From Candidatus Rokuibacteriota bacterium (lineage in GTDB: Bacteria > Methylomirabilota > Methylomirabilia > Rokubacteriales > CSP1-6): a stretch of DNA of 64,000 nt. The translations under genes were made by a program, and so were the position numbers. Below, one piece after another: positions 62,776-64,000 of this stretch (position 1 is its first letter; each line of letters starts with the position of its first letter). The notes beneath the pieces are model-generated. The model was not told where the DNA came from. It saw only the letters and a list, made by a program, of their open reading frames with translations, and ran no database searches. The stretch covers positions 1-64,000 of the forward strand of contig VGLJ01000012.1 of NCBI GenBank assembly GCA_016866775.1, written 5' to 3'.

Positions 62776-64000
62776 ATCGCTTCGTCTCTTCACTCGTCGT
62801 CGTGATGCTGACCCTCGCGCTCGCGAGCGGAGCGTCGGCGCAAGGCACGCTGCGGATCGGGATGACCGCGGCCGACATCCCCTACACCGGCGGCCAGCCC
62901 GACAACGGCTTCGAGGGCTTCCGATTCGTCGGCTACCAGGTGTACGAGCCGCTCATCAACTGGGACCTCTCACGCAGCGACAAGCTCCCCGCGCTCGTGC
63001 CCGGGCTCGCGGAGTCGTGGGAAGTGAGCAAGGCCGACCCCAAGAAGTGGATCTTCAAGCTGCGCAAGAACGTGAAGTTCCACGACGGCAGCCCGTTCAA
63101 CGCCGACGCGGTCGTGTTCACGTTCGACTCCGTGAAGAACAAGCAGTCGCCGCAGTACGACACGTACGGCGGCGCGCAGCTCTCGTGGCGGCTCGCGGCG
63201 CTGAAGGCGATGCGCAAGATCGACGACTCCACGGTCGAGATCGAGACGCCGACGGTCTCCAGCTTCGTGCCGTACCAGGTCGTGTACATGCTGATCGTGT
63301 CGCCTACGCAGTGGAACAAGGTGAAGGACTGGCGCAAGTTCGCCGAGCAGCCGTCCGGCACCGGGCCGTTCAAGGTCACGCGCCTCGTGCCGCGCGAGCG
63401 GCTCGAGCTCGACGCGAACAAGGAGTACTGGGACCCGAAGCGGAAGCCGAAGGTCGACAAGCTCGTGCTGCTCCCGATGCCCGAGCCGACCACGCGCCTC
63501 GCCGCGCTGCGCAGCGGGCAGGTCGACTGGATCGAGGTGCCACCGCCGGACTCGATCCAGCAGCTCAAGGGCGCGGGCTTCCAGATCGTCACCAACAAGT
63601 ACCCGCACAACTGGGCCCACACGCTCCGGCTCGACAAGGAGCCGTGGAACAACAAGACCGTGCGCAAGGCGGCGAACTACGCGATCGACCGCGTGGGCAT
63701 CTGCAAGAACCTCCTCAACGACACGTGCGTCCCCAGCACGGGCGTGGCGTACAAAGGCCACCCGTGGTTCGGGAATCCCAAGGAGACCTACGAGTACAAC
63801 CCGGCGAAGGCGAAGGAGCTTCTCAAGCTGGCCGGGTTCGACGGCGCCTCGAAGCGGCCCGCGAAGGCCGTCGCGCTGATCTCCACGTCGGGCTCCGGGC
63901 AGATGCTCCCGCTCGCGATGAACGAGCTCGTGCAGAAGAACCTGAAGGACGCGGGCATCGACGTCGACCTGCAGCCGATCGAGTGGAACTCGCTCACCCA
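62772..64000 (+). CDS. ABC transporter substrate-binding protein, family 5 (partial, runs off the window)
   Basis: At least 409 residues before the window ends, still open. Signal peptide (SLVVVMLTLALASGASAQ), then LAESWEVSKADPKKWIFKLR, VKFHDGSPFNADAVVFTFDS, PSGTGPFKVTRLVPRERLEL and DRVGICKNLLNDTC. It overlaps the ATPase stop (ATGA) with GGAGGA upstream. Partner of the DppD-type ATPase; permeases are expected beyond 64000. Confidence 0.9.
   Translation, partial: MNRFVSSLVVVMLTLALASGASAQGTLRIGMTAADIPYTGGQPDNGFEGFRFVGYQVYEPLINWDLSRSDKLPALVPGLAESWEVSKADPKKWIFKLRKNVKFHDGSPFNADAVVFTFDSVKNKQSPQYDTYGGAQLSWRLAALKAMRKIDDSTVEIETPTVSSFVPYQVVYMLIVSPTQWNKVKDWRKFAEQPSGTGPFKVTRLVPRERLELDANKEYWDPKRKPKVDKLVLLPMPEPTTRLAALRSGQVDWIEVPPPDSIQQLKGAGFQIVTNKYPHNWAHTLRLDKEPWNNKTVRKAANYAIDRVGICKNLLNDTCVPSTGVAYKGHPWFGNPKETYEYNPAKAKELLKLAGFDGASKRPAKAVALISTSGSGQMLPLAMNELVQKNLKDAGIDVDLQPIEWNSLT

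Noticed and set aside
46094-64000. tRNA, rRNA, CRISPR or phage attachment sites
   Set aside because: I scanned the intergenic gaps here and elsewhere in the window for cloverleaf arms, regularly spaced repeats and integrase genes and found none.

Overview
The window is about 64 kb of very GC-rich bacterial chromosome, densely packed with genes on both strands. No rRNA, tRNA, phage, CRISPR array or complete insertion sequence was seen. The gene content (four luciferase-like flavin oxidoreductases, two CaiB-type CoA transferases, three ACMSD-type amidohydrolases, three SDRs, several peptide/nickel ABC importers and an aerobic molybdenum hydroxylase) resembles uncultured soil Rokubacteria/Methylomirabilota. 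That placement is inference from gene content; no phylogenetic marker is present. Several genes carry single-base frameshifts or an in-frame stop, so the sequence has either residual assembly errors or real gene decay.

Layout. 0.1-3.3 kb: a broken phosphodiesterase, a 3-hydroxyacyl-CoA dehydrogenase and a dehalogenase-like hydrolase. 3.3-7.1 kb: a minus-strand run of poorly recognisable, partly broken genes after a LarA-like (DUF2088) gene and a Uma2 nuclease-fold gene. 7.1-12 kb: a sulfatase, a B12-dependent radical SAM RiPP-maturation enzyme with a candidate hydrophobic precursor, and a zinc alcohol dehydrogenase whose catalytic Cys codon is TGA. 12-17.4 kb: a peptide-binding protein, a broken outer-membrane protein and a large GAF/PAS adenylate cyclase. 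17.6-23.5 kb: an M20 amidohydrolase, a metallophosphoesterase, an MFS exporter, a FEN-type nuclease, a formylglutamate-deformylase-like enzyme and a flavin oxidoreductase. 23.5-31.4 kb: one minus-strand operon encoding a complete dipeptide ABC importer followed by a SelA-like PLP enzyme and a CoA transferase. 31.5-36.3 kb: a second CoA transferase, a TauD dioxygenase, a histidine phosphatase and a flavin oxidoreductase. 36.9-45.3 kb: a tightly overlapping minus-strand catabolic operon built around a three-subunit molybdenum hydroxylase. 45.3-59.5 kb: short divergent units (SDRs, flavin oxidoreductases, amidohydrolases, rhomboid, patatin lipoprotein, PAP2 phosphatase). 59.6-64 kb: a truncated IS630-type gene, a Gre-like factor, an asparaginase and the start of another peptide ABC importer.

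Two themes cut across the window. First, most divergent gene pairs are separated by a symmetric element in which two -10 hexamers share or overlap a central TA (pattern AnnnTAnnnT or TAnnnTA). Many genes that open a transcription unit lack a Shine-Dalgarno and start 6-9 nt after such a hexamer, so they look leaderless. Second, a two-hairpin dispersed repeat occurs three times with compensatory changes in its stems. The main candidate for an undescribed system is the precursor plus B12-radical-SAM pair at 8.5-10.9 kb.
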